From Amphritea sp. (GTDB taxonomy: Bacteria; Pseudomonadota; Gammaproteobacteria; Pseudomonadales; Balneatricaceae), in contig JAGPUU010000214.1 of NCBI GenBank assembly GCA_018067325.1, forward strand, positions 1 to 7,857: DNA of 7,857 nucleotides, given 5' to 3'. Of this stretch, positions 1 through 6,383 are shown in pieces. Within the stretch, counting starts at the first letter, position 1; the number at the start of each line of letters is the position of its first letter. The notes under the pieces are model-generated. The model was not told the origin of the DNA, did not search any database, and worked only from the letters and a program-made list of their open reading frames with translations. A program made the position numbers and the translations under genes.

Positions 1-92
1 CCATTCTCACCGTAAATCGGATTTGAATATGAACCACATCCGGCAACACTCAACACTGCTGCTGCCAAAGGCAGCAAGGTGATTATTCTCAT
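1..92 (-). CDS. bamC: Outer-membrane lipoprotein, probable BamC, N-terminal fragment (cut by window edge)
   Basis: Only the first 30 codons are visible; the gene runs off the left edge. The peptide starts MRIITLLPLAAAVLSVAGC and is a textbook lipoprotein signal: a short basic start, a hydrophobic core and a lipobox V16-A17-G18-C19, with Cys19 the predicted lipidated residue. After it comes GSYSNPIYGEN, which resembles the start of mature BamC proteins in related marine bacteria. BamC is an accessory lipoprotein of the BamABCDE machine that inserts beta-barrel proteins into the outer membrane. The identification rests mainly on position: bamC follows dapA in Escherichia coli and Pseudomonas. 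The ATG lies 18 bases after the dapA stop, so the two are probably cotranscribed; the ribosome-binding site is weak (a GGA/GAG-like stretch). The lipoprotein call is firm, BamC is an inference. Confidence 0.75.
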   Translation of the reverse strand, partial: MRIITLLPLAAAVLSVAGCGSYSNPIYGEN

Positions 93-110
93 TATTCTCG
101 TCCGTTAGTT

Positions 111-986
111 TCAGATAATTTCGCAGGCTTTCAGCGCATCACGCACTTGAGAGCGGTACTCTTCTGCCAGAACTGTGAGCGGCAAACGAATGCCCTGCCC
201 CATCATACCCATCTCCGCCATCGCCCACTTCACCGGGATAGGATTGGCCTCAACAAACATAGCGTTGTGCAGGTTTAGCAAAGAGGCCTGAATAGCTCGC
301 GCTGCATCGGCTTCTCCTGCAATTGCCAGACGACATAACTCACCCATCTGGGCGGGAGCAACATTTGCCGTCACTGAGATATTACCGTCACCGCCAAGCA
401 GCATCAGTTCTACAGCCGTTCCGTCATCGCCCGAGTAAATGGCGAACTCTTTCGGCGCAGCTTCAATCAACTCTTTAGCACGAACCAGATCGCCCGTTGC
501 TTCCTTGATGCCAACAATATTTGGCACACTAGTCAGCCGCAGCACAGTTTCAGGCAGCATATCGCACGCAGTACGCCCTGGAACGTTGTAAAGAATCTGT
601 GGGATATCAACCGCTTCAGCAATAGCTTTAAAGTGCTGATACAAGCCTTCCTGAGTTGGCTTGTTGTAGTATGGAGTCACCAGCAGACAAGCATCCACGC
701 CCGCATCTTTAGCCGCTGCCGTCAGCTCAATAGCCTCACGGGTGGAATTTGCACCGGTACCTGCAATCACAGGGATAGCACCACTTACACGATCCACGAC
801 CCGTTTGATAACCTGGCAGTGCTCATCACAGTTTAGTGTTGCAGATTCGCCGGTAGTGCCGACGGCGACGATTGAATCGGTGCCCTTTTCCAGATGGAAA
901 TCTACCACTTTATCCAGCGCGTCCCAATCAACATCGCCATTAGATTTCATCGGGGTAACAAGAGCAACAATGCTGCCAGTAATCAT
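111..986 (-). CDS. dapA: 4-hydroxy-tetrahydrodipicolinate synthase
   Basis: DapA condenses pyruvate with aspartate semialdehyde, the first committed step of the diaminopimelate/lysine pathway, in the cytoplasm. The 291-residue product is close to the 292 residues of E. coli DapA and collinear with it. Visible active-site residues at the E. coli numbering are Thr44 and Thr45 (in GTTGES), Tyr107 (TPYYNKP), Tyr133 and Arg138 (YNVPGRT), the Schiff-base Lys161 (GIKEATG) and Gly186 (SGDD). The frame is open for five more codons upstream (a TTG at 1001 and an ATG at 998), but the ATG at 986 gives the family-typical start [13 protein letters not shown] and has a GGAG six bases upstream. The gene is followed 18 bases later by the probable bamC and diverges from bcp. 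The identification is essentially certain; the start is very likely. Confidence 0.97.
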   Translation of the reverse strand: MITGSIVALVTPMKSNGDVDWDALDKVVDFHLEKGTDSIVAVGTTGESATLNCDEHCQVIKRVVDRVSGAIPVIAGTGANSTREAIELTAAAKDAGVDACLLVTPYYNKPTQEGLYQHFKAIAEAVDIPQILYNVPGRTACDMLPETVLRLTSVPNIVGIKEATGDLVRAKELIEAAPKEFAIYSGDDGTAVELMLLGGDGNISVTANVAPAQMGELCRLAIAGEADAARAIQASLLNLHNAMFVEANPIPVKWAMAEMGMMGQGIRLPLTVLAEEYRSQVRDALKACEII

Positions 987-992
987 CTTGGT

Positions 993-996
993 CTCC
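993..996 (-). promoter_or_regulatory. Ribosome-binding site selecting the dapA start
   Basis: GGAG on the minus strand, six bases before the ATG at 986. It overlaps the alternative ATG at 998, which has only a poorly matched upstream sequence. This supports the 291-residue form of DapA. Confidence 0.7.
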
Positions 997-1153
997 ATCA
1001 AGAGGTGTACAGAATGGCCTATGGTACTTGCCAGCGTTTACCGGCTCAACCCATTTCAGCTCAATAAGTTAGCGTGGTCGGAATATAAAAAAAACCGTAC
1101 GCTAAAGAGCCGCCAAAACTGTTTAATCTGTTATCGTATAAAAAGCGTATCAT

Positions 1154-1173
1154 TCTAACTGATCTCAGTCAGA
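1154..1173. repeat. Imperfect 20-base inverted repeat, possible operator
   Basis: The arms TCTAACTGA and TCAGTCAGA pair at 8 of 9 positions around a central TC, with one mismatch (1157/1170). It sits immediately after the weak bcp -10 candidate, where a repressor would block transcription start, and over the weak dapA -35 candidate. No specific regulator can be named. It could also be a chance palindrome. Confidence 0.45.
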
Positions 1174-1212
1174 TAAGCGTAGTATTTAAGACAGATTTTT
1201 TAAGGATATAGC

Positions 1213-1680
1213 ATGAGCCAGCCAATTATTGATCAAGCGGTAACCGACTTCACCGCACCAGCCACCAGCGAGACCTCTGTGACCCTGTCAGAACTAAAAG
1301 GTTCTAACATTGTGATCTACTTCTACCCAAAGGACAGTACGCCTGGTTGCACCACAGAAGGACAGGACTTTCGTGATCTGTATAAAGAATTCCAGGATGC
1401 AAAAACGGTTATTTTTGGTGTATCCCGCGATAGCATGCGTGCCCATGAAAACTTCAAAGCCAAACAGTCATTTCCCTTTGAGCTGATCAGCGATCCGGAT
1501 GAGACATTGTGTAAACTGTTCGATGTTATAAAGCTGAAAAAACTCTATGGAAAAGAACATATGGGAATTGAGCGCAGTACTTTCCTGATCGATGCAGAAG
1601 GAGTGCTGCGTAAAGAGTGGCGCAAAGTAAAAGTTAAAGAACATGTTGCAGAGGTATTAGCAGCGGTTCAGGCGCTTTAA
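1213..1680 (+). CDS. bcp: PrxQ/BCP-type thioredoxin-dependent thiol peroxidase
   Basis: A peroxiredoxin of the bacterioferritin-comigratory-protein (PrxQ) subfamily, reducing hydrogen peroxide and organic peroxides with electrons from thioredoxin in the cytoplasm. The 155-residue length is normal. The active-site signature PxxxTxxC is present as Pro39, Thr43 and peroxidatic Cys46 (YPKDSTPGCTTE), and the conserved Arg is Arg121 in GIERSTFLID. The residue five after Cys46, which is the resolving Cys50 in the E. coli protein, is Gln51 here. The only other cysteine is Cys100, aligned with E. coli Cys99. It may therefore work as a one-Cys enzyme or form an atypical pair. The ATG at 1213 has AAGGA six bases upstream. 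It is monocistronic, diverges from dapA and ends at a strong terminator. gcvR, which is often a neighbour, is missing. Confidence 0.95.
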   Translation: MSQPIIDQAVTDFTAPATSETSVTLSELKGSNIVIYFYPKDSTPGCTTEGQDFRDLYKEFQDAKTVIFGVSRDSMRAHENFKAKQSFPFELISDPDETLCKLFDVIKLKKLYGKEHMGIERSTFLIDAEGVLRKEWRKVKVKEHVAEVLAAVQAL

Positions 1681-1701
1681 AGAAGACTTTTGTATCTGAA
1701 A

Positions 1702-1731
1702 TAAAAAAGCCGGCTTATGCCGGCTTTTTTA
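1702..1731. terminator. Bidirectional intrinsic terminator between bcp and perM
   Basis: A perfect GC-rich stem, GCCGGC (1709-1714) with loop TTAT and GCCGGC (1719-1724), is flanked by A6 on the left and T6 on the right. Read from either strand it is a hairpin followed by a U tract. It lies 21 bases after the bcp stop and between two convergent genes, so it should end both bcp (plus) and the tusA-perM transcript (minus). Confidence 0.93.
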
Positions 1732-1734
1732 TTG

Positions 1735-1752
1735 GAAGGTAAAAAAACCTTC
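1735..1752. repeat. Small hairpin directly after the perM stop
   Basis: The arms GAAGGT (1735-1740) and ACCTTC (1747-1752) pair perfectly around six A residues. It ends one base beyond the perM stop codon. On the minus strand the loop is U-rich rather than the tail, so it is not a classic terminator on its own. It may protect the 3' end or be incidental. Confidence 0.4.
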
Positions 1753-1753
1753 G

Positions 1754-2833
1754 TTAACTACTTTCAGCCTCGGCTTTAATAATCGAGTGACTTTTCGGCC
1801 AGGCGTTCAGAATAGCTTTAATCAACGTCGCCAGTGGAATGGCAAAGAACACGCCCCAGAATCCCCAGACACTACCAAATATCAGCACTGCGATAATAAT
1901 CGAAACCGGGTGAAGGTTAACCGCCTCTGAAAACAACAGTGGCACTAGCACGTTACCATCCAGCGCCTGAATAATGCCGTAGGCAAGCATCAGATACCAA
2001 AACTCGTTGGTCCAGCCCCACTGAAAGAAACCGATCAGGGCAACGGGCAGAGTTACCAGCGCAGCGCCGATATAGGGGATTAATACAGACAACCCCACAA
2101 TAATACCCAGCAAGGCTGCATAGTTAATTCCCAGTAACACAAACGCCAGGTAGGTTGTCGATCCAACGATGACAATCTCAATCACCTTACCGCGTACATA
2201 GTTCGCGATCTGCTGATCCATTTCAGCCCAGACCTGGCTCAACATCTCTTTTTTCTGGGGTAAGAAAGAGACCCACCAATTCACCAGACTACTACCGTCT
2301 TTCAGGAAGAAAAACACCAGAATAGGCACTAGGACTACATAAATTAGTAGTGCGACTAAACCTGCAATAGAGTTCAACGAATAGGTCACTACTAACTGCC
2401 CCAGCTGGCTCAACTCAGCGGTAGCCAGGTCAATAATCTGCGTAATCAGCTGTTCAGAAAAAACATCCGGGTATTGCTGGGGCAATAGCAATAAGACAGA
2501 CTTTGCCTGTGCAACCATTCGCGGAAGTTCATTAAACAGATTGACCGATTGTTTCCAGACCAGCGGCATAATAAACAGCATTAATGAAAGCAATATGCCA
2601 ACAAACAGGGTAAACACCATCAAAACTGAGGTGAAATGGGGAACATTACGGTCTTTCAACCAGATAATCATACCCTGCATTAGGAACGCCAGAATGATAC
2701 TGGTGAATACCGGTGTCAGCGTCTGGCCCAGATAAAGAATCACACTCAGCGCGGCTGCCAGCAGTACCAGTAACAGCATCACCTCTTCATTCGAGAAGTA
2801 ATTATCGATCCATTTACTGAAAATCTTTCTCAC
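1754..2833 (-). CDS. perM: AI-2E/PerM-family inner-membrane transport protein
   Basis: A 359-residue polytopic membrane protein of the AI-2E transporter family (formerly UPF0118; PerM/YfgO in E. coli). Hydrophobic segments lie near residues 18-37, 40-59, 67-93, 154-178, 217-271, 278-300 and 307-345, with a polar region near 95-150, the usual layout of the family. The conserved C-terminal motifs are PYIGA (253-257) and LDGNVLVPLLFSEAVNLHP (291-309). Family members include an AI-2 exporter and sodium/proton antiporters, so the substrate here cannot be assigned. The start is a GTG at 2833 with AAGGGAG six bases upstream. It follows the TusA-like gene after only 14 bases, and the tusA stop codon abuts this ribosome-binding site, so translation may be coupled. 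The family is certain, the gene symbol rests on the conserved neighbourhood. Confidence 0.9.
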   Translation of the reverse strand: MRKIFSKWIDNYFSNEEVMLLLVLLAAALSVILYLGQTLTPVFTSIILAFLMQGMIIWLKDRNVPHFTSVLMVFTLFVGILLSLMLFIMPLVWKQSVNLFNELPRMVAQAKSVLLLLPQQYPDVFSEQLITQIIDLATAELSQLGQLVVTYSLNSIAGLVALLIYVVLVPILVFFFLKDGSSLVNWWVSFLPQKKEMLSQVWAEMDQQIANYVRGKVIEIVIVGSTTYLAFVLLGINYAALLGIIVGLSVLIPYIGAALVTLPVALIGFFQWGWTNEFWYLMLAYGIIQALDGNVLVPLLFSEAVNLHPVSIIIAVLIFGSVWGFWGVFFAIPLATLIKAILNAWPKSHSIIKAEAESS

Positions 2834-2847
2834 GCTCTGCTCCCTTG

Positions 2848-3084
2848 TTAGCCGCGCTGAATAATATAGGTATACTGACCATCATTGCTGAACGATTCCA
2901 GCATCTTATGGTCTGATTGGTCGACAAAAGCCTTGAAATCCCGCTGAGACCCCGCATCGGTGGCAACCACTTTAAGGACTTTACCCGGTTCCAGTTTATG
3001 CAGCGCCTGCTTTGCCTTTAGAAGCGGCAGCGGGCAGCTCAGTCCACAGGTGTCGAGTTGTTCATCCCAATGGGTCTCAGTCAT
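2848..3084 (-). CDS. TusA-like sulfur-carrier protein
   Basis: A 78-residue protein of the TusA/SirA/YedF family, small cytoplasmic proteins that carry sulfur as a cysteine persulfide. The hallmark is CGLSCPLPLLKAK: Cys17 is the persulfide cysteine of the CPxP motif, and Cys13 is an additional cysteine four residues earlier. The family's alternating helix/strand pattern continues to the C-terminus. The frame is open back to a GTG at 3150, but the ATG at 3084 has AGGA eight bases upstream and gives the normal family length. The position between perM and bepA matches Pseudomonas PA1006, which has been linked to molybdenum homeostasis and nitrate respiration. The same role here is inference, and canonical TusA (tRNA thiolation) is less likely given this neighbourhood. 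It is the first gene of a two-gene unit with perM. Confidence 0.9.
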   Translation of the reverse strand: MTETHWDEQLDTCGLSCPLPLLKAKQALHKLEPGKVLKVVATDAGSQRDFKAFVDQSDHKMLESFSNDGQYTYIIQRG

Positions 3085-3092
3085 GAAGTTTT

Positions 3093-3096
3093 TCCT
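3093..3096 (-). promoter_or_regulatory. Ribosome-binding site selecting the tusA-like start
   Basis: AGGA on the minus strand with an eight-base spacer to the ATG at 3084. The upstream GTG at 3150 lies in the centre of the intergenic palindrome and has no comparable site, so the shorter product is preferred. Confidence 0.65.
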
Positions 3097-3133
3097 GATA
3101 TGGATACGAGGCCAGCAATATATACCAAAAGCG

Positions 3134-3164
3134 GGGTTAATATAATGCACAATTATATTAACCC
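3134..3164. promoter_or_regulatory. Perfect 13-base-arm palindrome carrying a TATAAT on each strand
   Basis: The arms GGGTTAATATAAT (3134-3146) and ATTATATTAACCC (3152-3164) are perfect reverse complements around GCACA. By symmetry each strand contains TATAAT: 3141-3146 on plus, pointing to bepA, and 3157-3152 on minus, pointing to the tusA-like gene. If both are -10 boxes, transcripts would start near 3153 (about 30 bases before the bepA ATG) and near 3145 (about 60 bases before the tusA-like ATG). The two promoters would then overlap. No good -35 box is seen for either, so an activator or an operator function is plausible. It could also form an RNA hairpin. Confidence 0.55.
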
Positions 3165-3183
3165 GCCGTTATAACCAGAGAAA

Positions 3184-4635
3184 ATGAGCATAAGGATCAT
3201 CAACTTGCGCACTGGACTTTTACGCTATTTGCTAGCGGGTTTGCTCTCACTCAACCCGATCACCATCATCGAGGCCAATGAGCTACCGATAATCGCCAAT
3301 AGTTCTGCCACCATTTCCCTGGAACAAGAATTTCAGCTGGGCCGCACATGGGCAAGAATGTTACGTGGTCAGGCACCCGAGTATGGCGACCCACTGGTGG
3401 TTAATTATCTAAATGGACTGCTCTGGCAACTGGCTGCGAGTAGCCAGCTCCAGGATCATCGACTGGATCTAATCGTATTAGATAACCCAAACCTTAACGC
3501 CTTTGCTGTACCTGGAGGTGTTGTCGGCATCAACTCAGGCCTATTGCTGGGTGCAAAAGATGAACCGGAACTCGCCTCCGTTATCGCCCACGAACTTGCT
3601 CACTTGTCTCAGCGCCATTACGCGCAGCAACTTGAAGAGAGCCGTCGCAATACCCCGTTAGTACTTGCGGGCATTCTCGCTAGCATTCTCTTGAGCAGTG
3701 TCGATACACAAGCCGGCATAGCGGGCATCAGCTCGACGATGGCTGCTGGACAGCAAGCAGGTCTCAACTTCAGCCGCCGTAATGAGCAGGAAGCCGATCG
3801 TATCGGCATGCTCAATTTAGTCAGTTCTGGTTTCGACCCTTTTGCAATGCCGCGTATGTTTTCCCGAATCCAGCGTTCAAGCCGTTTTCTCGGTCAGAAG
3901 CCCCCTGAATTTTTGCTTACCCACCCGGTTAGCGAGTCGCGTATTGCCGATGCTGAAAACCGTGCCCGCCAGTTACCCAGCCCAGTGTATAAACCTCAGA
4001 AATTTGATTTTCAGCTGATAAAAAAACGCATTGAAGTTTTCTATGCCAATAATCTTAAACAGCTAATCAAAGGCTATCAGGAAAGCGCCACAGATGACCC
4101 ACTAAGCGGTTACGGCTTGGTAATCGCACTGATTAAAGCGGGTAAATATCAGCAAGCCAGCACCACCCTGAACGACCTGCCCTCAAATCTTCGCCAGCAC
4201 CTCTATGTTCGCCTGACTGAAGCTGAACTAGCACTGGCCTCTGGGGAGACTAAACAAGCAGTGCAACAACTGGATGGCCTGAGCAAACTATATCCGGACA
4301 GCTACCCTGTCGACCAGCTTTACGCTAAAGCCTTGAGGGCAGATAATCAGTTTAAGAAATCAGCACAGATTCTCACGAAGTTGAGTCAGCAACACCCTGC
4401 AAATAGTTATATCTGGTACGAGCTGTCTGAAACTCGCGGACAGGCCGGCGATACGCTGGGCGTGCACGAAGCGCGCACCGAGTATTTTCTCCTCACCGGC
4501 AATACATCTAAAGCACTAAGACAGATTGAGTTTGCCTTGCGCGAAAAAAATCTCAGCAGCGGTGATATCGCCAGGCTTGAAGAACGCAGAAGAGAAGCAG
4601 AAAGTATTCGCGATGAGATTAAGAATGCTTTTTAA
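3184..4635 (+). CDS. bepA: Periplasmic M48 metalloprotease/chaperone BepA with TPR repeats
   Basis: BepA (formerly YfgC) is a periplasmic zinc protease and chaperone that helps LptD assembly and degrades stalled outer-membrane proteins at the BAM complex. The 483-residue product starts with a signal peptide: a basic N-region, a hydrophobic core at about residues 12-29 and probable cleavage after IEA31. The M48 domain spans about 45-265 and has all zinc ligands: His136 and His140 in HELAH, with catalytic Glu137; Glu201 in the NEQEAD segment; and His247 in LLTHPVSESRI. The last is the His that in E. coli (His246) switches activity off. From about residue 290 to the end the helical pattern (GYGLVIALIKAGKYQQA and similar) fits TPR repeats. 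The ATG has only a weak AGAG site upstream, but no better start keeps the signal peptide. It diverges from the tusA-like gene, the same arrangement as in Pseudomonas. Confidence 0.94.
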   Translation: MSIRIINLRTGLLRYLLAGLLSLNPITIIEANELPIIANSSATISLEQEFQLGRTWARMLRGQAPEYGDPLVVNYLNGLLWQLAASSQLQDHRLDLIVLDNPNLNAFAVPGGVVGINSGLLLGAKDEPELASVIAHELAHLSQRHYAQQLEESRRNTPLVLAGILASILLSSVDTQAGIAGISSTMAAGQQAGLNFSRRNEQEADRIGMLNLVSSGFDPFAMPRMFSRIQRSSRFLGQKPPEFLLTHPVSESRIADAENRARQLPSPVYKPQKFDFQLIKKRIEVFYANNLKQLIKGYQESATDDPLSGYGLVIALIKAGKYQQASTTLNDLPSNLRQHLYVRLTEAELALASGETKQAVQQLDGLSKLYPDSYPVDQLYAKALRADNQFKKSAQILTKLSQQHPANSYIWYELSETRGQAGDTLGVHEARTEYFLLTGNTSKALRQIEFALREKNLSSGDIARLEERRREAESIRDEIKNAF

Positions 4636-4656
4636 ACGCTAAATACCTGTATAAAC

Positions 4657-4673
4657 GGCAGGCCAAGCCTGCC
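4657..4673. terminator. Hairpin between convergent bepA and the PhoD-like gene
   Basis: A perfect 7-base stem, GGCAGGC (4657-4663) and GCCTGCC (4667-4673), with a three-base loop CAA. It lies 21 bases after the bepA stop and 21 bases beyond the end of the opposing gene. Neither side has a real T tract, so it is at best a weak terminator or a 3'-end stabilising hairpin for both transcripts. Confidence 0.55.
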
Positions 4674-4694
4674 TCACCTTCATACACAAACGGC

Positions 4695-6179
4695 TTACTG
4701 AATTGGATAATAGGGATTATCTTTACCTTCACTCATCCAGTTCACCCATAGTTTGTGATCTGTGCCAACCTCTAGCGTGACGTAGTTACGACAACGAATA
4801 TATTTATCCGACGCGAAGGGTGTCAGCATCGATATCTGGATGTCTCTATTCTCATCCAGATACTCATCCCGGTCATTCGTAACCGCCATAATACCGATCC
4901 ACTGCAGCTTACTGGGCGCCGGATGGACAATACCGGAAGACACCACCTGATGAATTTTACAATCTTTGGCTTTATCGTTAATCACACCTATACAGCCCAG
5001 ATGCACATCTCCGGATAAGATAACGGTTTTGCTCTTCGCATTAACATCGGTGCGGCGTTTAGCATTTTCCAACAACCGGTGTACTAACCGCGCCCGCTCT
5101 CCCTGATGCTCCTTGGATCGCCAGTGATCTTTAAGGTCATCGGTGAGTTCTTCCTCCCAGGGAGTAGCATCAAGCACACCTTCAGTAAAGCCGAAATCGC
5201 GATACACCACCGGCACAGCTGAAAGCACCAAAAGATGCCCTTCTTCATCCAGGTTCGTTAGATACTCATTCAGCAACGGCCACTGACTCTCGTTACTCAT
5301 CACCCGTTTCAGCGAACGCTCGGTGCGGTTATCCAACGCCAGAATATGGTAGTTACGGAATTTGAACGCCGACGCATAATGCTCCGCGTCTTGATTTAAT
5401 AACGACGTATTTGCTCTGGAACGAACCTGAAATAGCTCAAAGTATTTTTTCGCCGTTCTGAAGATCATCTGAAAAACATCACAGGTACGCAGATCATCTG
5501 GAAAACTTCCCCAGCCATCAAAAATATCGTGGTCATCCCACATCATCACCGACGGGACAGACGCTAACATCAGACTCATATGTTCGCTGCTCCAACGATC
5601 TTGATAGAGACGGTCATAAAAACGGTCGACCTGCCCCTCAAGCGTTTTTGAAACCTTACGAGCGATTTTCTTTTTGTGGGATAAGCAATTCCACTTTCTT
5701 AGTTCGACTACCTCAGTCCAGATACTGTCAGCATATAACTGATCACCGCCCATCAGCATTAACGAAACAGGCTCCACCTGGTGACCTTTAGCCATCTTCT
5801 TCCACAACCGAAATGGCTTTTGTGTTTTATGCATCAGATCAAGGGAAGAAAAACCGTTACAGGAGGTATAAACAACTTTTGCCTCTTGCTGCTGTCCGGG
5901 AGAATACAGCTGCCAACTATCACGACCGTTTCGACAACAGACCGCCTCGTCAGCAATCATAATTGTATAAGTAAGCGATCTGCCACTATCTGTCACCGGA
6001 ACATCAACACTGACTCGCCACACTTTAGAAGACGGCGTTTCGCTAATAAAGTGACAAGCCATAGTCTCTCCATCAAAAACAACGTTAACCCAGTCCACAT
6101 CGGGGTCAGTAGAGAAACAAACGGTATAACGGGTGTCTGACTCTACCCCTAACACAGGCCCTAGTTTCAGTTTTTTCAT
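4695..6179 (-). CDS. PhoD-like metallophosphatase (alkaline phosphatase D family)
   Basis: A 494-residue protein with a beta-rich N-terminal part (about 1-100) and a metallophosphatase domain (about 100-470). Metal-binding motifs of the PhoD type are clear: LMGGDQLYAD (142-151, Asp146), MMWDDHDIFDGWGS (212-225), LALDNRTER (280-288) and VILSGDVHLG (386-395, Asp391 and His393). Such enzymes cleave phosphomono- or phosphodiesters with metal cofactors. Classical PhoD is exported by the Tat pathway, but here the N-terminus MKKLKLGPVLGVESDTRY has no twin-arginine motif and no hydrophobic core. The product also has ten cysteines, so a cytoplasmic location is likely and the substrate is unknown. The ATG at 6179 has AGGGAG eight bases upstream. 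It is a single gene between a convergent bepA and an upstream terminator, with its own promoter. I assign no symbol because it is not orthologous to secreted PhoD by any evidence here. Confidence 0.88.
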   Translation of the reverse strand: MKKLKLGPVLGVESDTRYTVCFSTDPDVDWVNVVFDGETMACHFISETPSSKVWRVSVDVPVTDSGRSLTYTIMIADEAVCCRNGRDSWQLYSPGQQQEAKVVYTSCNGFSSLDLMHKTQKPFRLWKKMAKGHQVEPVSLMLMGGDQLYADSIWTEVVELRKWNCLSHKKKIARKVSKTLEGQVDRFYDRLYQDRWSSEHMSLMLASVPSVMMWDDHDIFDGWGSFPDDLRTCDVFQMIFRTAKKYFELFQVRSRANTSLLNQDAEHYASAFKFRNYHILALDNRTERSLKRVMSNESQWPLLNEYLTNLDEEGHLLVLSAVPVVYRDFGFTEGVLDATPWEEELTDDLKDHWRSKEHQGERARLVHRLLENAKRRTDVNAKSKTVILSGDVHLGCIGVINDKAKDCKIHQVVSSGIVHPAPSKLQWIGIMAVTNDRDEYLDENRDIQISMLTPFASDKYIRCRNYVTLEVGTDHKLWVNWMSEGKDNPYYPIQ

Positions 6180-6213
6180 AGTGAGATCTCCCTGTCCCGG
6201 TATGTACGCTCTA

Positions 6214-6241
6214 ATAATAATTTATCAAAAACTCTATTCAA
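6214..6241 (-). promoter_or_regulatory. Probable sigma-70 promoter of the PhoD-like gene
   Basis: On the minus strand, TTGAAT (6241-6236) is followed after 16 bases by TATTAT (6219-6214); these match the -35 and -10 consensus at four and five of six positions. Transcription would begin near 6207, giving a leader of about 28 bases that includes the AGGGAG ribosome-binding site. A small inverted repeat, AACTTA-CGTT-TAAGTT (6241-6256), touches the upstream edge of the -35 box. Confidence 0.6.
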
Positions 6242-6267
6242 ACTTACGTTTAAGTTCTGCATAGAGA

Positions 6268-6290
6268 GTTCAGAATAGATTATTCTGAAC
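6268..6290. repeat. Perfect 23-base palindrome, candidate regulator-binding site
   Basis: The arms GTTCAGAATA (6268-6277) and TATTCTGAAC (6281-6290) are perfect reverse complements around GAT. There is no T tract, so it is not a terminator. Its centre is about 72 bases upstream of the predicted start of the PhoD-like transcript, a position suited to an activator. The regulator is unknown. Confidence 0.6.
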
Positions 6291-6301
6291 AGCAAAGACA
6301 A

Positions 6302-6329
6302 AAAAAAGAGACCCAAAGGTCTCTTTTTT
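6302..6329. terminator. Intrinsic terminator of the acyl-CoA synthetase gene (bidirectional form)
   Basis: The stem GAGACC (6308-6313) and GGTCTC (6318-6323) with loop CAAA is flanked by an A tract on the left (6300-6307) and T6 on the right. On the minus strand this is a hairpin followed by a U tract, placed 54 bases after the stop of the acyl-CoA synthetase gene. It insulates the PhoD-like gene from read-through. Confidence 0.9.
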
Positions 6330-6383
6330 AAAGTTAGAAGCCAAGGTTTCCACTCAACCAAGGCGAAGATCGAGCTTCAATGC

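Larger units (their letters stand above)
987..1212. promoter_or_regulatory. Divergent dapA/bcp intergenic region (promoters not resolved)
   Basis: These 226 bases separate the two divergent genes and must hold both promoters. Candidates are weak. On the plus strand TATCAT (1148-1153) is a five-of-six match to a -10 box for bcp but lacks a good -35 box. On the minus strand TTAGAA (1158-1153) and GATAAC (1135-1130) are 17 bases apart and could serve dapA, with only three and four matches to consensus. The AT-rich part is 1081-1200. No small gene with a good start is evident. An imperfect palindrome is listed separately. Confidence 0.4.

Noticed and set aside
742..1158. Plus-strand open frame of 138 codons opposite dapA
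   Set aside because: Most of it is antisense to the certain dapA gene, and its translation shows no domain or sensible composition.
3085..3150. A 22-residue N-terminal extension of the TusA-like protein from a GTG at 3150
   Set aside because: That GTG is in the centre of the intergenic palindrome, lacks a ribosome-binding site, and the added residues are not typical of the family.
5861..5867. AGGAGGT on the plus strand, a perfect ribosome-binding sequence
   Set aside because: It lies inside the minus-strand PhoD-like gene with no suitable plus-strand gene after it, so it is a chance match.
5781..6140. Plus-strand open frame of 119 codons opposite the PhoD-like gene
   Set aside because: It lies entirely within the well-supported minus-strand gene, and its product shows no recognisable motif.
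6176..6361. Minus-strand open frame of 61 codons between the acyl-CoA synthetase and the PhoD-like gene
   Set aside because: It spans the strong terminator at 6302-6329, the palindrome and the promoter of the PhoD-like gene, and its product resembles no family I know. It is most likely non-coding.
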